From Artemisia argyi (lineage: Eukaryota; Streptophyta; Magnoliopsida; Asterales; Asteraceae), in NCBI GenBank assembly GCA_030686995.1, contig CM060709.1:267094057-267158056 (forward strand): a DNA stretch of 64,000 nt. Direction: 5' to 3'. The notes under the pieces are model-generated. The model did not search any database, was not told the DNA's origin, and was given only the letters and a program-made list of their open reading frames with translations. Positions 61,697 through 64,000 of the stretch are shown one piece after another. A program made the translations under genes and the position numbers. Position 1 is the first letter of the stretch; each line of letters opens with the position of its first letter.

Positions 61697-62143
61697 GGGG
61701 ATAATGCATTTGGAGGCCATCAAAATATTCAAATTTCTTCACTAAGGCCGTTCATTTTTTAAAACAAACTAATAGGCCACCTAAATACAATTTTTTTTTT
61801 CCTTTATGCCAACATTAGTTATTTTTTGTCGAAACTTTGTGAAATAAGTCAGTAACATGGATAAAGCTAATCTTAACGTATCAAAATAATACCAATATGT
61901 TGTTCCCTTATAATTTGATTTTGATTAAATAAAGATGCACAGACACAAAGGATAAAATTGGTATTCTACATTTCAATTTTAGTAGTTATTGTTTGAATCT
62001 GTTTAGAGTCCTTATTCTTGTTATTTCATTATTTCCGATCAAAAAATTGTCGAGTTTGTTGTGAATGAAAGTGAGTTATAATAAATTGATGGCTTAAATG
62101 CAAAAAAGTTAGAATATTTGGGTGGCCTCTACATCTGTTATCC
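61697..62143. mobile_element. Mutator-like MITE, 447 bp
   Basis: The left end GGGGATAATGCATTTGGAGG and the right end CCTCTACATCTGTTATCC are inverted with mismatches, and similarity extends about 50 bases inward. The 9 bp flanks ATTAGTTGA (61688-61696) and TTTTGTTGA (62144-62152) match at 7 of 9. No coding capacity. Confidence 0.65.
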
Positions 62144-62148
62144 TTTTG

Positions 62149-62218
62149 TTGAATCTTGATGAAGATTGGAATGGATGAGAAAATTGAATCTTGATGAAGA
62201 TTGGAATGGAAGAGAAAA
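62149..62218. repeat. 35 bp tandem duplication
   Basis: TTGAATCTTGATGAAGATTG... is present twice at a spacing of 35 bases. It is followed by an unrelated T-run of about 40 bases at 62264-62303. Confidence 0.85.
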
Positions 62219-62261
62219 AATAGAAGGGTATAATTTTGTCTTTCAAGAGTCTGGATGGAAG

Positions 62262-62308
<47 letters not shown>

Positions 62309-62756
62309 CAGTTGATTAATGTGAAATAAAAAAAATAGATATTTATATGTGGGATGTGAAATGTTCGCAGAGTAAGAATCAAATGAAAAATAAGAACAAA
62401 ATAAGAATGATGGGAATAAACAACATTTTTTATGTACCTACAACCATAGTTGCATCCTTTTTTAAATTTATCTCTTATATTTAAAATGCGACTTAATTTC
62501 TTCTCATTTTTTCATTTCAAATTTTCTTCTAACTAGATCTCTTACCAATGTTAGCAAAGGGCCAAAAAAGCGAACACTCCTTTAGTGGATCAAATATGAG
62601 GTATTATCAAGTGTAGACATCCTCTCTTTAAAAGGGTAATCTGTCAATGGATTAAAATTTATATAGGACTCAATATCCATGATCAACTAAATGGATCGTG
62701 ATGTGATTCACAACACACCTAATCTTAGAAGTTCCTTAGTAATGTGCATACGTGAA

Positions 62757-62789
<33 letters not shown>

Positions 62790-63640
62790 TTTGAAAAAAA
62801 AACATATTATAAAACAACAAAACAAATTCAGCCAAGCTAAACAAACCTTAACCAAAGCCACCACAAACACACTTATAAAAGAAATGAAACAACCTCCCAA
62901 CAAAATAACAGGGATCTCCAACACACCAAACACAAAAGGAAAAACAACACCACTAAAAATATAAGAGACCAAAGAATTGTAGACACGAACAATAGGCCCA
63001 AACACCCCTACTAGACAAAAGACACTAGCAGCAACAACATAAACAAACACTCCTCCACTTCTAAATCCTCAAACACACCAGTTCAGCAACAACAATTATG
63101 CCCCCAATTCTGAATCCTTTAAGCATTCCAGCGGATTAAAAAAACCCGCCACTACCACATAACTGTACCTCTCTTAGCTCTTCAAGAAATCCACTCATAA
63201 CACTTTAGTTGAATCTCTTGGAAAATTTTATTAGCGCTGTGGACTTTTGCTTTAAACACTCACTCATTACGAAAGTGCCATAACATATATCCAGTGATCC
63301 AAATAGTAGCTTGCCACGCCAATTTATTTTGACTTGGAAAATGAGGACCACCCACACGAGTCAAGATATCTTTTACTGTAAATGCATTCACAACACCTAA
63401 CTTCCACCCGTTAAAGACTTTGCTCCACACACTAGAGGCCATATTACAAATATAAACACGTGATCAATAGATTCAACTCCATCATACAATGAGGACAAAG
63501 GAGAGAATCCATAACAAGGCCTCTTTTATCTAATTCGACTCGAACCAGAAACCTCCCCAATAACACTCTCCACACGAACACATTTACCTTCTTTGGCACT
63601 AACTTGTTCCATCTAGTGATCTAGTGAAAGAATGAGTTGA
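62757..63640 (-). mobile_element. 5'-truncated LINE (L1-type), C-terminal RT fragment
   Basis: Read on the minus strand from about 63640, it begins WNKLVPKKVNVFVWRVLLGR, then CPHC and HVFIF. It continues SSVWSKVFNGWKLG and ends with WQATIWITGYMLWHFRNE (63260-63442 is the longest open part). This is the zinc-binding tail domain (zf-RVT) found after the reverse transcriptase in plant LINEs. Frames change around 63430-63470, so it is broken. The 3' end is a tail of TAAA-type repeats plus A-runs (plus-strand 62757-62800). The RT catalytic domain and ORF1 are missing. No clear target duplication is seen. Confidence 0.75.
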
Positions 63641-64000
63641 TTCCTTGCAACAAAAATTTCAGACAACAAAACAAATATACAACTTCAACATCTGCCCTAT
63701 GATTAAACTGATCAAAAACTTGTCGTTTCAAACTGTTTCAAGAATTGGGGACCAAAACGCCAATGTAGCCAAATCCTGCGATGAAGAAAGCGATAGACTG
63801 TATGAAGAGGTATATGTAGTAATGGTTGTTCCCAAACGAAAAGTCATAGCACCCACACAAGAAGAGATACAGTCCCATAATGATCTCGAGCATATGTACA
63901 CTGATCATGTCATGCAACCAACAGATAATAATTGTTAGAAGAGATACAGTCTCATTAGAAAAACTTGAATATTAAGTTGATATCCAGTTACGGTAACACG
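63641..64000. other. Right edge, nothing recognised
   Basis: A 97-codon frame (63645-63938, plus) has no recognisable domain. It could be an exon of a gene continuing past the window, or chance. A short block GAAGAGATACAGTC is present twice (about 63860 and 63937). Confidence 0.4.

Overview
The window is nuclear DNA of a flowering plant, almost certainly a dicot. It is AT-rich and intron-containing, and it is packed with plant transposable elements: Ty3-type LTR elements, hAT, Mutator-like, Stowaway and Tourist-type MITEs, a Helitron, SINEs and a LINE. The family (possibly Asteraceae) is only a guess. Two host genes are convincing: a Usp-domain receptor-like cytoplasmic kinase on the minus strand (44873 to 40300, nine exons) and an OTU-domain deubiquitinase on the plus strand (58719 to 60531, five exons). 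Everything else I can support is mobile DNA, simple repeat or anonymous intergenic sequence.

Layout. 1-17530: an old tandem duplication interrupted by a full-length chromovirus-like Ty3 element (1142-17139, target duplication TGCCG). Its 5' LTR carries a solo LTR. The (TA)n tract of its 3' LTR carries a terminal-inverted-repeat element and a 2.6 kb hAT element. 17531-31550: a Tourist-like MITE, a 1.33 kb Mutator-like giant hairpin, a second MITE and three hAT elements. The middle hAT element (21858-28413) holds a deleted Tat/Athila-like LTR element, and the last carries a relic of the transposase C-terminus. 32191-34848: a minus-strand solo LTR. 36977-37629: a palindromic MITE holding a SINE that looks like a 5S-tRNA heterodimer. 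40300-44873: the kinase gene, with SINEs in intron 4. 46107-49438: a 3.3 kb palindromic repeat element flanked by a 16 bp direct duplication. 50963-57631: a short-LTR element that lost nearly all of pol, split by a 4.9 kb Helitron inside a (TA)n tract. The Helitron in turn holds a Stowaway and a Tourist MITE. 58500-60531: the OTU gene with a G-box promoter cluster. The window ends with Stowaway and Mutator-like MITEs and a 5'-truncated LINE.

How it fits together. The two genes are not visibly linked in function: one is a predicted cytoplasmic kinase, the other a ubiquitin-removing enzyme. The rest is a nesting history that can be ordered from target-site duplications, most of which are still perfect. 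(TA)n tracts were repeated landing sites. Several elements carry arrays of short palindromes (CACATGTG, TGACGCCGTCA, a GATACG...CGTATC type, ATCACTTGTGAT), which is the most unusual recurring theme here.

Limits. Exon joins were made by eye from GT/GC-AG sites and phase. TE superfamily calls rest on terminal repeats, target duplications and protein motifs, without any database search.
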